Assembly: GCF_038433155.1 (NCBI RefSeq)
Contig: NZ_JBCDMW010000019.1
Span: 186,001 to 250,000 of the forward strand
DNA length: 64,000 nt
Source of the DNA: Luteococcus sp038433155
GTDB lineage: Bacteria > Actinomycetota > Actinomycetes > Propionibacteriales > Propionibacteriaceae
Direction: 5' to 3'
Position numbers and translations under genes: made by a program
The notes under the pieces: model-generated
Seen by the model: only the letters and a program-made list of their open reading frames with translations
Told to the model about the DNA's origin: nothing
The model's database searches: none
Part shown: in pieces, positions 33,383-42,618 of the stretch
Layout of the letters: every line of letters begins with the position of its first letter
Numbering within the stretch: the stretch's first letter is position 1

Positions 33383-34235
33383 CAGCCGACTCGTCCTCCT
33401 CGTCGATGTGATGGTCGTGGTTGGTCTGGCCTCGCCGCCAGTAACCGTCCACGTCCCAGTTGTCACGCGGCAGCCCCAGATCTCGTGCAAGGTAGCGCCG
33501 CAACGGCTTGATCGACGTCGACTCGCCTGCCACCCAGACGAAGAAATCTCCACGGGACGGCAGCGCGTGCCCGCGCACGGCCTGCTCCAGCAGGCGGGTG
33601 CTTCCGGCTGGTCGTCCGTCGCGATGGAGCCACACGAGGTGAAGGTCGGCCCGCGTCTGCAGGGGCAGCTCGTCGGAAGGGCCAGCCACCTCCACATAGG
33701 CGGTGACCGGGACGCCCGGGCGCAGCATCTCGAGCCACCGAGCCATGGCGGGCAGTGCGGTCTCGTCGCAGGCAAACAGGTACTGGTCGAAGACGTCCTT
33801 GACCTGGAAAGAGCCTCGTGGGCCGAGCATGCCCAACGCGTCACCCGGGCGAGCCCTGGCCGCCCAATTGCTGGCAATGCCACCACCGTGCAGGACCACG
33901 TCGACATCGAGCCACGGCCCAGCCGGATCGAAGGCGCGCACCGTGTAGTCGCGGTAGGTCAACCCACCGAACGATGCCCGTCCTTGTTCGTCAAGCTCGG
34001 GCAGGACGATCCGGTTGTGGTCATCGGGATCGAAGAAGAGCTTGACGTGGTCCTCTGGGGCGACCGTCGGAAAGTCGTCCAGATCGGGTCCGGTGAAGCG
34101 CAGCCGCACCATGTGCTCGGACAGTCGGCGGACCCAGACCACCTCGATGCGTCGTGGTTTGAGGGGGAACCACCAGCGGGCGATTCGTGGACCTTCGTCG
34201 TCAGGGGCATGGCCCTGGGGATGGTGGTGTTCCAT
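33372..34235 (-). CDS. Siderophore-interacting protein (FAD ferric-siderophore reductase)
   Basis: 287 residues. SIP/ViuB-like flavoprotein that reduces ferric siderophore in the cytoplasm to free the iron. The FAD-binding block RDYTVRAFD and the C-terminal NAD(P)H-binding region (FFVWVAGESTSIKPLRRYL, with WDVDGYWRRG near the end) are characteristic. The His-rich N-terminus (EHHHPQGH) and acidic/His tail (DHHIDEEDE) may bind metal. ATG 34235 is chosen for its GGAGGAAAC site; an alternative ATG at 34262 overlaps the binding-protein stop (ATGA) and would add nine residues. Confidence 0.92.
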   Translation of the reverse strand: MEHHHPQGHAPDDEGPRIARWWFPLKPRRIEVVWVRRLSEHMVRLRFTGPDLDDFPTVAPEDHVKLFFDPDDHNRIVLPELDEQGRASFGGLTYRDYTVRAFDPAGPWLDVDVVLHGGGIASNWAARARPGDALGMLGPRGSFQVKDVFDQYLFACDETALPAMARWLEMLRPGVPVTAYVEVAGPSDELPLQTRADLHLVWLHRDGRPAGSTRLLEQAVRGHALPSRGDFFVWVAGESTSIKPLRRYLARDLGLPRDNWDVDGYWRRGQTNHDHHIDEEDESADAA

Positions 34236-34258
34236 GTTTCCTCCAGTGGTTGTGGCAC

Positions 34259-35233
34259 TCATTCGAGCCGGGACAAGATCGTGTCAAGGGCCTCCAGCGA
34301 GATGAGCCCGGTTTCGTAGCGGTCAGCGAAGAAGTAGGGAAGGCCGTACGCATGCGAGGCCTTGACGGCCGGGAGCGCTCGCCAGGTCGGTTGCTTGAGC
34401 AGCTCGGTGGCGCCTTCGCCGGGCGTGTCGTCGGGACGCTGTTCGTAGAGGAGCACGGTGGAGTCGGACAGCCGTCCCAGCTGCTCCAGGGAGAGGAAGG
34501 TGGCATTCTCCTGCCGTTCATCGCGGGAGACCGGAGTGAGCTTCGCCCCGGCATCGACGAGGGTGTCACCGGGCCACGAGATCGGCGAGTAGACGTTGAC
34601 CTTCTCGTAGTAGTCGACGGCGGCGAAGACGTGGCGGGACAGCACCGCGGCGTGCTTGGTGCGGATGTCGGCCGCCTTGGCCTCATAGGCCTTCTTCGCG
34701 GCATGCGCCTCCTCTCCGTGACCAAGGGCCTCGGCCATCGCCAGCGTGGCGTCCTTGGTCTGTGACGATCCTGTCGAACGGATCAGGACGGTGGGGGCAA
34801 TGGCATTGAGCTTTTGCCACTGGGCCTTCGCCTCGGCGCTGAGCTCGGCGGCCTTGCCGCCGCGGACGAAACCGATCATCAGGTCGGGCTTCAGCGCGGC
34901 GATCTTCTCCAGATCGGGCCCGTCCTTGCCCAGGATGATCGGCAGGTCCTTCACCTTCTGGTACTCGGCGGGCAGGAACTGGTCCGGATAGTCGCCGTCG
35001 GCGGTGGCCAGCGGGGTGATGCCGGCCTGCAACAAGGGGCCGACGCCACCTTCGAGCGCGATGGCGCGCCGCGGAGAGCGTGGGATGCTGACCGGCCCGA
35101 AGGCCGTCTCGACGGTATGGACCTGGGCAGAGGAGGTGCTGGCCGGTGGCGACGGTTGGGGGGCGGAACCGGTGGCGCCGCAGCCAGCGAGGACTGCGGC
35201 GAGCAGGACGGTGACGATCATGGATGACTTCAT
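34259..35233 (-). CDS. Iron-siderophore substrate-binding lipoprotein, system 2
   Basis: 324 residues. Signal peptide with lipobox LAGC (about residues 14-18 including the Cys). Periplasmic-binding class III fold with a long helix backbone: RAIALEGGVGPLLQAG, KPDLMIGFV, and a C-terminal SLEALDTILSRL. It captures a ferric siderophore and hands it to the FecCD permeases. ATGA overlap with the ATPase gene upstream. Confidence 0.88.
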   Translation of the reverse strand: MKSSMIVTVLLAAVLAGCGATGSAPQPSPPASTSSAQVHTVETAFGPVSIPRSPRRAIALEGGVGPLLQAGITPLATADGDYPDQFLPAEYQKVKDLPIILGKDGPDLEKIAALKPDLMIGFVRGGKAAELSAEAKAQWQKLNAIAPTVLIRSTGSSQTKDATLAMAEALGHGEEAHAAKKAYEAKAADIRTKHAAVLSRHVFAAVDYYEKVNVYSPISWPGDTLVDAGAKLTPVSRDERQENATFLSLEQLGRLSDSTVLLYEQRPDDTPGEGATELLKQPTWRALPAVKASHAYGLPYFFADRYETGLISLEALDTILSRLE

Positions 35234-36072
35234 GGGTGCTCCTTCGTGGCTGTGATGGGGCTTGTGCCCTGGCTGGCGGCGGTGTGGTGGCGACGGGGCA
35301 CCACCAGGGGTGTCGAGGTTTCGGGGTCACTGATGATGCGGCAGGGCAGGTCGAAGACGTCCATGACGAGCGGCACGGTCATCACCTGTGTCGGCGACCC
35401 GACGGCGACGACCCGCCCGGCGGACATGACCACGAGCAGGTCGGCGTGGCGGCAGGCCAAGCTCAGGTCGTGCAGGACGGCGATGACGTCATGGCCCCTC
35501 GCCACCAGCTGACTGCAGGTCTCGAGCACGTCGACCTGGTGGGCGATGTCGAGGAAACTGGTGGGCTCGTCGACCAGGATGGTGGAGGTCTGCTGGGCCA
35601 GCGCCATGGCAATCCACGCGCGCTGCCGCTGACCGCCCGACAGCTCGGCAAGCCGGGCATCGGCCAGGTCAGCCACGCCTCCGACGGCCATAGCCTCGTC
35701 GACGGCCTGATGATCGGCAGCGCCGGGTGGTAGGAGCAGGCGCCGATGCGGGTGCCGTCCGCGCATCACCAGGTCCCGCACCCGGATGCCGTCCGGTGCG
35801 AGCGGCTGCTGCGGCAGAAAGGCCAGACGGCGGGCCAAGGCCCGGGGCGTGGCGCTGTTGAGTGGCTGGCCGTTGAAGTCGACCGTTCCACGGCTGGGGC
35901 GCAGCAGTCGCGCCAGACACAGCAGCAAGGTCGACTTTCCGCAGCCATTGGGGCCGATGACGGCGACAAAGCTGCCCCGCGGCAGGTCGAGATCGATGTC
36001 GTGGAGCACCTCGGGGCCGCCTGGGTGGGCCGCACACAGGCCACGGACGCCGAACAGGAGGTCGGTGGGCAT
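35230..36072 (-). CDS. Siderophore ABC transporter ATP-binding protein, system 2
   Basis: 280 residues, FepC/FhuC-like. Walker A GPNGCGKS (about 39-46), Q-loop PQQPLAPDG, signature LSGGQRQR, Walker B TILVDEPTSFLDI and the H-loop LHD. The C-terminal extension (about residues 240-280) is short and His/Thr-rich. It begins 9 bases after the esterase stop, and its stop overlaps the binding-protein ATG. Confidence 0.92.
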   Translation of the reverse strand: MPTDLLFGVRGLCAAHPGGPEVLHDIDLDLPRGSFVAVIGPNGCGKSTLLLCLARLLRPSRGTVDFNGQPLNSATPRALARRLAFLPQQPLAPDGIRVRDLVMRGRHPHRRLLLPPGAADHQAVDEAMAVGGVADLADARLAELSGGQRQRAWIAMALAQQTSTILVDEPTSFLDIAHQVDVLETCSQLVARGHDVIAVLHDLSLACRHADLLVVMSAGRVVAVGSPTQVMTVPLVMDVFDLPCRIISDPETSTPLVVPRRHHTAASQGTSPITATKEHP

Positions 36073-36081
36073 CGGCCCTCC

Positions 36082-37335
36082 TCATCCCAGCTGTGACAGG
36101 GCAAAGACCAGCCCGTGACGCCACCAGGCATGGTCGTGGCCACCGCGCCAGTGGTCAAAACTGGCCTCGGCCCCCAGTCCCCGCAGCCGCTCGACCATCC
36201 AAAGGGCCTGGCTGTCCATCTCGCCCTCGTCGGTACCGGCCTGGACGAGCAGTCGTCGCCCGGCCAGGTCCAAGGGATCGCACAGCTGGCGGGCCAGACG
36301 CCCGGGAACGGGCCCCCGCTGGTCCGGGCTGGTCGGACGGTCCGGGTCATACCAGAAGGAACCCGACTGCACGATCGCCGTCCGGGCCAGCTGGGGATGG
36401 TGTACGACGGCCAGCGCCGCGGCGAGCCCACCGAAGGACTGCCCGGCGACGACCACGCGTCCGGGATCGGGAAGCCCACCCAGCACTGGTGCGGCCACGT
36501 CCAGGGCATCACCCAGCAGCGCCCCGAGACGGGCCTCGTCGGTGAGGTCGAGCGCCCGGCGCTGGTGGTCGATCGAGTCCACCAAGACCAGCGACGGGGG
36601 TTCCCCTCCCGGCAGGAGGGGAGCGCAGGCCGCCAGCGCGTCGACGATGCCGAGGCTGCGCCACAGGGCACCGTCGAAGATCACCAGCACGAGCCGCCCC
36701 GCCCCCAGCACCCAGACCGGCCGTCGGGCGCCGTCGTCGCGCAACACCTCCCGCTCCACCAGCATTCCGGCATGACGCGATCCGGCGTCGGGCCAGCCGT
36801 CCACCAGGCGGGCCCCGGGCCCGCTCCACACCGACGAATCGGCCCCCTGCCCATCGTGCAGGCGCCGCGGATTGCGCGGGTCGACCCGTCCAGCCAGGTG
36901 CACCGCTCGCCATCCCTCCCGGCTGGCGCCTGCGTGGCGGTCCAGGGGGCTGCCGTGGACGAGGCGGTAGGACCAGGTGCCGTCCACGGGCAGTAGCAGG
37001 GTGAGGTGGCGCAGCTGGCTACCCGGCACCGGCTCCATCAGCGATGGGGTGATGTCGCGACGGTGGTGGTCGGTGAGGCCGTTGAGGTGCACCATCACCT
37101 CGACTGCCGCCTGTTCGGGGCCGGGGTCGACCTGCGCGACGAAGGTCACCTCGCAGACGTCCACGCCATCGTGCTCGAGGACGGGACCGACGACGGGAGT
37201 TCGGCCGACGCCCGCCCACCACTGCTCGACGGCCTGCGGACCACGTCCGAGCAGGTCGACCAGCCATCCGGGGGACGTCCGCGGAGGGGCACCCGTCACG
37301 GTCCGGGGCGTGGGCGGCAGCATCCTGTCCTTCAT
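36082..37335 (-). CDS. Enterochelin-esterase-like (Fes family) hydrolase
   Basis: 417 residues, the size of Fes. The N-terminal Ig-like domain (VEVMVHLNGLTD, WSYRLV) precedes an alpha/beta-hydrolase with nucleophile serine in GQSFGG and a late histidine in RGGHDHAWWR. Fes opens the trilactone of ferric enterobactin-type catecholate siderophores in the cytoplasm. This suggests that at least one transporter here imports a catecholate. The ATG overlaps the ATPase stop (TGATG); GGGGAGG lies close upstream, and GTG 37338 is an alternative start. No siderophore-synthesis genes are in the window, so the siderophore may come from other organisms. Confidence 0.88.
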   Translation of the reverse strand: MKDRMLPPTPRTVTGAPPRTSPGWLVDLLGRGPQAVEQWWAGVGRTPVVGPVLEHDGVDVCEVTFVAQVDPGPEQAAVEVMVHLNGLTDHHRRDITPSLMEPVPGSQLRHLTLLLPVDGTWSYRLVHGSPLDRHAGASREGWRAVHLAGRVDPRNPRRLHDGQGADSSVWSGPGARLVDGWPDAGSRHAGMLVEREVLRDDGARRPVWVLGAGRLVLVIFDGALWRSLGIVDALAACAPLLPGGEPPSLVLVDSIDHQRRALDLTDEARLGALLGDALDVAAPVLGGLPDPGRVVVAGQSFGGLAAALAVVHHPQLARTAIVQSGSFWYDPDRPTSPDQRGPVPGRLARQLCDPLDLAGRRLLVQAGTDEGEMDSQALWMVERLRGLGAEASFDHWRGGHDHAWWRHGLVFALSQLG

Positions 37336-38153
37336 CACGCCTCCCCGGACAGCGGTCGCACCGGCACCACCAGTGGACCGCCGCTGGTCGGATCGTCGAG
37401 GACGAGCGCCTCGATCCGGAAGACTTCTCGCAGCAGTTCCGCGGTCACCACCTCTTCGGGGCTTCCGGCCATCACGATCCGGCCGTCGCGCATGGCCACG
37501 AGGTGTGTGGCATAGCGGATGGCCTGGTTGAGGTCGTGGAGGACGGCCACGACGGTGCGGCCCTCGCGGCGCAGGCGGGCGCAGAGGTCCAGCACCTCGA
37601 GTTGGTGGTTCACGTCCAGGTAGGTGGTGGGTTCGTCCAGCAGCAGCAGCGGGGTCTGCTGCGCAAGCACCAGGGCCAGCCAGACGCGTTGGCGCTGGCC
37701 ACCCGACAGCTCGTCCACCACCCGGTCGGCCAGGCCGGCCACGCGGGCATCGGCCATCGCGCGGTCGACGGCCGACGCATCAGCCTCGCTCCAGCGACGC
37801 AGGAAGCGCTGGTGGGCGAATCGCCCCCTGGCGACGAGGTCGACGACGCGGATGCCGTCGGGGACGGAGCCACCCTGCGGCAACAGGCCCAGCCGTCGGG
37901 CGACATCGGCCGTGGACTGCTGGGCGATGGCCCGCCCGTCGAGCAGCACCTCGCCGACGCTGGGCGCCAGCAACCGGGCGAGCCCCTTGAGGACGGTGGA
38001 CTTCCCACACGCATTCGGGCCGATGATGGCGGTGAACTCCCCGTCGGGGATGGCCAGGTCGAGTCCGTCGACGACGGGCTCTCCCTCATAGCCGAGGCTG
38101 ACCCGCCGGGCCTCCAGGCGCGATGACATTGCCATGGCCGTGCTGGTGTTCAT
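37335..38153 (-). CDS. Siderophore ABC transporter ATP-binding protein, system 1
   Basis: 272 residues, FepC-like. Walker A GPNACGKS, signature LSGGQRQR, Walker B LLLLDEPTTYLDV, H-loop LHD. Start ATG 38153 sits in an ATGA overlap with the preceding permease gene. A longer upstream reading frame is only a shadow of that permease. It is the motor of the first importer with permeases at 38150 and 39169 and binding protein at 40221. Confidence 0.92.
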   Translation of the reverse strand: MNTSTAMAMSSRLEARRVSLGYEGEPVVDGLDLAIPDGEFTAIIGPNACGKSTVLKGLARLLAPSVGEVLLDGRAIAQQSTADVARRLGLLPQGGSVPDGIRVVDLVARGRFAHQRFLRRWSEADASAVDRAMADARVAGLADRVVDELSGGQRQRVWLALVLAQQTPLLLLDEPTTYLDVNHQLEVLDLCARLRREGRTVVAVLHDLNQAIRYATHLVAMRDGRIVMAGSPEEVVTAELLREVFRIEALVLDDPTSGGPLVVPVRPLSGEA

Positions 38154-39172
38154 GATGACCTCCTGGTCAGGACGAGGGCGAGATAGGCACCGCCGAGGAT
38201 GCCGGTGGCGATGCCGACGGGCATCCCCCACCCGTCGGGCAGGGATTGGCCAGCCACGTCCGCACCCAACAGCAGCGTGGCCCCGGCGAGTGCGGCCGGG
38301 ACCACGGGCACGGTGGCGTTGAGGCACAGGCGTCGGGCCAGGTGCGGGGAGGCCAGGGCGACGAACGCGACGGGCCCCACGGCGCAGACGGCCAGGGCGC
38401 ACATGGCCACCCCCGCCGCCGCGGCACGACGTCGGGTGGCGTCCGCATCAACGCCGAGCTGCCGGGCCAGGTCATCGCCCATCTCGAGCGCATTGAGGTG
38501 CCGGGCACACCAGACGACGACGGGGAGCAGGGCGAGTCCGAGGGCAGCGGGCGCCAGGTCATCCCAGCTGCGGGTGTTGAGGGTTCCGGTGAGCCACTTC
38601 TGCCCGGCGATCGCGATGTCGGGGTCGATCTGGGTGAGCAGGAGCGTGGTGAGCCCCTGGCAGAAGGCGCCGATGCCGATGCCGACCAGCACGAGGCGCT
38701 GGGCCACCCGGACCCGCCCCCGCGCGAGCACATGGCCGAGGCCAGAGGCCAGGACGCACCCGACGAGCGCGCCGAGCGCCGTGCCACCGCGTCCCAGATG
38801 GAAGACGACGATGGCCGTGACTGCACCGAGCGCCGCCCCGGAGGCCACGCCGATGATGTCGGGCGAGGCGAGCGCATTGCGCCCCAGTGACTGGAAGACG
38901 GCGCCGCTCACCCCTAGGCAGGCGCCGACGACCAGCCCGCACATCACCCGGGGCAGGCGCATGCCACGCACGATGTCGACGCCCTCGCCGTGCCCCTGCA
39001 GACCGTCGAGGACGACCTGCAGCGGCAGGTCCGTCGAGCCGCTCAACAATCCCAGCAGGGCGATGCCGATGCAGATGGCCACCAGGACGAGCGAGACCAG
39101 CACGGCGCGTGGGTACCAGATCAGACCGAGGCCACCGCGTCGCACGACGCGGAAGGCGGGCTGCGTTGTCAT
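38150..39172 (-). CDS. FecCD-type siderophore ABC permease, system 1
   Basis: 340 residues, FepG-like, about ten helices. FQSLGRNALASPDIIGVASGAALG is the family signature and GPVAFVALASPHLARRL the coupling loop. ATGA overlaps on both sides show tight translational coupling. Confidence 0.92.
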   Translation of the reverse strand: MTTQPAFRVVRRGGLGLIWYPRAVLVSLVLVAICIGIALLGLLSGSTDLPLQVVLDGLQGHGEGVDIVRGMRLPRVMCGLVVGACLGVSGAVFQSLGRNALASPDIIGVASGAALGAVTAIVVFHLGRGGTALGALVGCVLASGLGHVLARGRVRVAQRLVLVGIGIGAFCQGLTTLLLTQIDPDIAIAGQKWLTGTLNTRSWDDLAPAALGLALLPVVVWCARHLNALEMGDDLARQLGVDADATRRRAAAAGVAMCALAVCAVGPVAFVALASPHLARRLCLNATVPVVPAALAGATLLLGADVAGQSLPDGWGMPVGIATGILGGAYLALVLTRRSS

Positions 39173-40224
39173 GCCGTCACCACCCGGGAGCCTCGGGCCA
39201 GCGCGACGAAGGCGGGGGCGCCGGCCAGAGCGCAGACGACCCCGGCGGCCACCTCCCCGGGCATGGCGACTATCCGACCGATGAGGTCCGAGGCGAGCAG
39301 CATCCCCGCGGCGAGCAGACCGGCCACCGGGATCATCGCCGCGAGCCCGCCACCGATGAGTCGTCGGGCGCCGATGGCGGCCACCAGGCCGAGGAAGCCG
39401 ATCGGGCCGACGAGTGCGGTGGATGCACCGCACAGGATGACGATGGAGACCCCTCCCAGTGCCCATGCCCGGCCGAGGCTGACGCCGAGGGCACGGCCCA
39501 TGTCAGCGCCGAGGGCCAAGGCATCGAGGGACCGGGCGGCGGCCAGCGCCACCATCAGGCCGACGGCGAGGAGGCCGGCTCCGAACCCCACCAAGGGCCA
39601 CGGCCGCGGGGCCACGCCGCCGGCGTCCCAGTTGCGAAAATCGGCGAAGGCCTGCGGTTGGTTGAGGATCATCAGGCTGGTGAGTGCCCCCAGGACGCTG
39701 GAGATGGCGACGCCGGCCAGGACAAGGCGGATCGGGTCGGCGGTGCGGCTGAAGGCTCCTCCGATGAGCAGGACGACTGTTCCGGCGAGGCCAGCCCCCG
39801 TCATGGCGAGCAGCATCATCGGCAGCGGCGCCGTGAGGCCGAACTCGACGATGCCGACGCAGACGGCGGCGGAGGCGCCGGCGTTGATACCGAGCAGGCC
39901 GGGTTCCGCGAGCGGGTTGCGGGTCATCGACTGGATGACGGCCGCCGCGGCACCCAGGCCGATGCCGGCGAGGATGCCGACGACGGCACGGGGGATGCGC
40001 ATCCGCACGACGATGGCGTGGCCAGTGTTGCTGGCGTCGTGGTGGCGCAGGGCTTCGGCCACGGCACCGGGCGTCAGCAGGCGCGAGCCGACGAACAGGC
40101 TGGTCAGGGCGAGGACGGCGACGAGCAGGGCGAGGGCTGGCACGAGGGTGGCCTGCCCGGCACGTCCGTGCCGGGCAGACCGTGGGCTCGCGGCCACCGC
40201 GTCGGCGATGGCCAGACGGCTCAT
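39169..40224 (-). CDS. FecCD-type siderophore ABC permease, system 1
   Basis: 351 residues, FepD-like, about ten helices after a 25-residue polar N-terminus. IQSMTRNPLAEPGLLGINAGAS and GPIGFLGLVAAIGARRL are the family motifs. The ATG overlaps the binding-protein stop (ATGA). Confidence 0.92.
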   Translation of the reverse strand: MSRLAIADAVAASPRSARHGRAGQATLVPALALLVAVLALTSLFVGSRLLTPGAVAEALRHHDASNTGHAIVVRMRIPRAVVGILAGIGLGAAAAVIQSMTRNPLAEPGLLGINAGASAAVCVGIVEFGLTAPLPMMLLAMTGAGLAGTVVLLIGGAFSRTADPIRLVLAGVAISSVLGALTSLMILNQPQAFADFRNWDAGGVAPRPWPLVGFGAGLLAVGLMVALAAARSLDALALGADMGRALGVSLGRAWALGGVSIVILCGASTALVGPIGFLGLVAAIGARRLIGGGLAAMIPVAGLLAAGMLLASDLIGRIVAMPGEVAAGVVCALAGAPAFVALARGSRVVTA

Positions 40225-41234
40225 GCCCCGAAGGCCTTGGCCAGGTGCTCGGCCATGTCGAGGGCACTGTAGTAGTCGAGCTTGAAGCTGGGCAGGCCGA
40301 GCGGGACCAGCCTGCCGTCCGCCTGGGCGGCGGGGATCTTCTGGTAAGTCGTTGAGGCCTTGATCTGGCGGACGTCGTCCTCGGTGCCGGAGACGAGCAG
40401 GACGGTCTTGGCCGTGAGGGCGGCGATGGAGTTCTCCTCGCTGAGGAAGGTGAAGTCGCCACGCCCCTTTCCACCTTCGTTGGTGCCAAGCTTGTCGAGA
40501 TCGGTGGCGTCCAGTGTCAGGCCGAGGTCCTTGAGAACTGCCTCGTGGGGGCCGCCGGGCTTGGCGAAGGCGGAGCCGTTGCTGGGGTTGAAGACGATCA
40601 TCTGCACGGGTTCGGCGGGGGCCTTGACCTTGCTCTTCAGCGCTGAGACCTTGGCATCGTAGTCGGCGACGACGTCGGTGGCCTGTTGTTCCATGCCAAG
40701 GCTGGCGCCGAGCTCCTTGACGGTCTCCTTCCAGCCGACAGTGTTGTAGTCGACGGCGACCGTCGGCGCGATCCTGGCGAGCTGTGCGTACGAATCGGCG
40801 AAGGAGTCGCCGCCGGTGACCGAGACGTAGATCAGGTCGGGCTTGGCGGCCGTGATCGCCTCCAGGTCGAGCTGCTGATTCTTGAACAGCACCTTCACGC
40901 CCTTCTCCTTGGCCTTGGGGGCCCAGTGGGTGAACAGGCCCTGGTCATCGAGCCCGATTGCGCCGGGCTTGCTGGCGCCGGTGCCGATGACGGGCGCATC
41001 CATGGCCAGCAGCGAGCCGGTGAGCACCATCGAGGTGGAGACGACGCGCTGCGGCCGGGACGGGATGGTGGTGGTGCCGAGCTTGTGCGTGATGGTGCGC
41101 GGCCAGACACCCGAGCTGGCCGCAGGTGCCCCCGTGGTGGATTCCTTGGTTGAGCTTCCTGCAGAACAGGCGGCGATGGCCAACAACAGGCAGCAGGCCA
41201 GCAGGGCCTGCAGGCGGCGCAAGACGGAGTTCAT
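40221..41234 (-). CDS. Iron-siderophore substrate-binding lipoprotein, system 1 (FepB-like)
   Basis: 337 residues. Signal peptide with lipobox IAAC, then a FepB-like sequence: THKLGTTTIPSRPQRVVSTSM, GLFTHW, KPDLIYVSVTGGDSFADSY, and YYSALDMAEHLAKAFGA at the end. FepB-type proteins bind ferric enterobactin, consistent with the Fes-like esterase in the same operon. It is the first gene of the iron locus; an iron box lies 100 bases upstream. Confidence 0.9.
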   Translation of the reverse strand: MNSVLRRLQALLACCLLLAIAACSAGSSTKESTTGAPAASSGVWPRTITHKLGTTTIPSRPQRVVSTSMVLTGSLLAMDAPVIGTGASKPGAIGLDDQGLFTHWAPKAKEKGVKVLFKNQQLDLEAITAAKPDLIYVSVTGGDSFADSYAQLARIAPTVAVDYNTVGWKETVKELGASLGMEQQATDVVADYDAKVSALKSKVKAPAEPVQMIVFNPSNGSAFAKPGGPHEAVLKDLGLTLDATDLDKLGTNEGGKGRGDFTFLSEENSIAALTAKTVLLVSGTEDDVRQIKASTTYQKIPAAQADGRLVPLGLPSFKLDYYSALDMAEHLAKAFGA

Positions 41235-41333
41235 GGTGCCTTCCGGACAGCGGGCCGCGAGGACCCGAAGAGGTGGGGTTGGGCGGGCCGGCGCCTTGCC
41301 TACTCGTGCACCGGCCGACCACTCCGCAATGAT

Positions 41334-41352
41334 TTAGGTTAGGCTGACCTAA
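41334..41352. promoter_or_regulatory. IdeR/DtxR iron box between siderophore operon and AraC gene
   Basis: The 19-base site TTAGGTTAGGCTGACCTAA matches the textbook IdeR/DtxR consensus (TTAGGTTAGGCTAACCTAA) at 18 of 19 positions. It sits between the divergent fepB-like gene and the AraC-type regulator, so the iron-loaded repressor should shut off both. It contains a TAGGCT that could itself be the -10 for the regulator. Confidence 0.9.
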
Positions 41353-41389
41353 CCAAAATCGTCATCGCGGGTCGGACACGGAGGTTTGC

Positions 41390-42061
41390 ATGCCGGACAG
41401 AACACTGGTCCACGACCACCCCGAACTGGTCTGGACAGCCAGCGGACGAGCCCATGTCGCCACACCCGACGGTGACTTCGTGGCGGACGACACGCGCGCG
41501 GTGTGGATCCCCGCCACCATCGATCACACCGTGGACTGTTCCCCGGAGGCACTGCTGCTGCCCATCTGGCTTCCCACCACTCGGGGGATGCCAGGCCATC
41601 CCTGCACCCTGGCCCGATCCGCCGCCCTCGACCACTGGGCCCGCCAGAGCCTCCAGCCGCCAGCCTTGCGCCGCCTCCCCCGTGAGGAAGCGCTGCGGCG
41701 CCTGGCCGCAGCAGTGGAATGCGCGTCCCGGCTCGGCCCTCCCCCACTACCCGTCGACGAGAGGGCGCGGCGCATCGCCCGGCGCGTGCTCGCCGACCTG
41801 TCCGACGACCGCGAGTCCGAGGAGTGGGCCGCCGAGGTGGACTTGTCCTCCCGGAGCCTGCGCCGCATCTTCGTGCGCGAGACCGGCATGCCCTTGGCGC
41901 GCTGGCGCTTGGCGGCACGCATGCACCACGCCGCGCTTCTCCTGCTCGACGGTACCCCGGTGGCCCACGTCGCGACGGCCTGCGGCTACCGCAACGCGTC
42001 GGCCTTCACCGCAGCCTTCACCCGACTGCACGGAACCCCTCCGTCCCGCTTCCGACCCTAG
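41390..42061 (+). CDS. AraC-family transcriptional regulator
   Basis: 223 residues. Cupin-like N-terminal sensor (RAVWIPATIDHTV) and two helix-turn-helix motifs at the C-terminus (LSSRSLRRIFVRETGMPLARW, VATACGYRNASAFTAAFTRLHG TPP region). Divergent from the siderophore operon and sharing its iron box. AraC proteins such as YbtA and PchR activate siderophore genes when the ferric siderophore is present, so an activator role for the adjacent operon is likely. GGAGG precedes ATG 41390. Confidence 0.88.
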   Translation: MPDRTLVHDHPELVWTASGRAHVATPDGDFVADDTRAVWIPATIDHTVDCSPEALLLPIWLPTTRGMPGHPCTLARSAALDHWARQSLQPPALRRLPREEALRRLAAAVECASRLGPPPLPVDERARRIARRVLADLSDDRESEEWAAEVDLSSRSLRRIFVRETGMPLARWRLAARMHHAALLLLDGTPVAHVATACGYRNASAFTAAFTRLHGTPPSRFRP

Positions 42062-42129
42062 GCTCCGCGCGAGGACCGGCTCATCGGCGCCGCCCCAACT
42101 CGCCCCAGCCGGGCACTACGATGGCCTGC

Positions 42130-42615
42130 GTGCCGAATGCCATGAACTTCCACTCCCGCAAGTGGGTCAAGCCCGAAGACCTGAACGCCAACCAGAGCCT
42201 GTTCGGCGGCAGTCTGCTGCGCTGGATCGACGAGGAGGCGGCGATCTACGCGATCATCCAGCTGGGCAATGAGCGCACCGTCACCAAGTACATGAGCGAG
42301 ATCAACTTCGTCTCCTCCGCCCGCCAGGGCGACATCATCGAGATGGGCCTGGCGGTCGTGAACTGGGGCCGCACCAGCCTGACGCTGAAGGCCGTGGTGC
42401 GCAATGTGTTCACCGGCGAGGTGATCATCAAGATCGACAAGATCGTGATGGTCTCCCTGGGCGACGACGGCGAGCCCAAGCCGCATGGCTACTCGTCGGT
42501 GACCTTCAAGCGGGACCGGGTGCCGCACCGGCTGGCCTCCCGACGCGCCAACGACGCGCCGCCGGTGGCCACCATCGAGGACGAGGCGGATCCGTTCAGC
42601 GACGGCGCTCTCTGA
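42130..42615 (+). CDS. Acyl-CoA thioesterase (hotdog fold)
   Basis: 161 residues from GTG 42130. YciA/acyl-CoA thioesterase type: LNANQSLFGGSLLRWIDEEAAIYAI holds the catalytic acidic region, INFVSSARQGDIIEMG the central helix-strand block. It hydrolyses acyl-CoA in the cytoplasm. Start choice: TACGAT at 42117-42122 fits a -10, and GTG 42130 follows it after seven bases, giving a leaderless mRNA; ATG at 42121 or 42142 are in-frame alternatives without ribosome binding sites. No functional link to the neighbours is apparent. Confidence 0.85.
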   Translation: MPNAMNFHSRKWVKPEDLNANQSLFGGSLLRWIDEEAAIYAIIQLGNERTVTKYMSEINFVSSARQGDIIEMGLAVVNWGRTSLTLKAVVRNVFTGEVIIKIDKIVMVSLGDDGEPKPHGYSSVTFKRDRVPHRLASRRANDAPPVATIEDEADPFSDGAL

Positions 42616-42618
42616 GGG

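Noticed and set aside
32369..33907. 512-codon version of the second FecCD permease
   Set aside because: The extra N-terminal part overlaps the siderophore-interacting protein gene and is not permease-like; start set at 33382.
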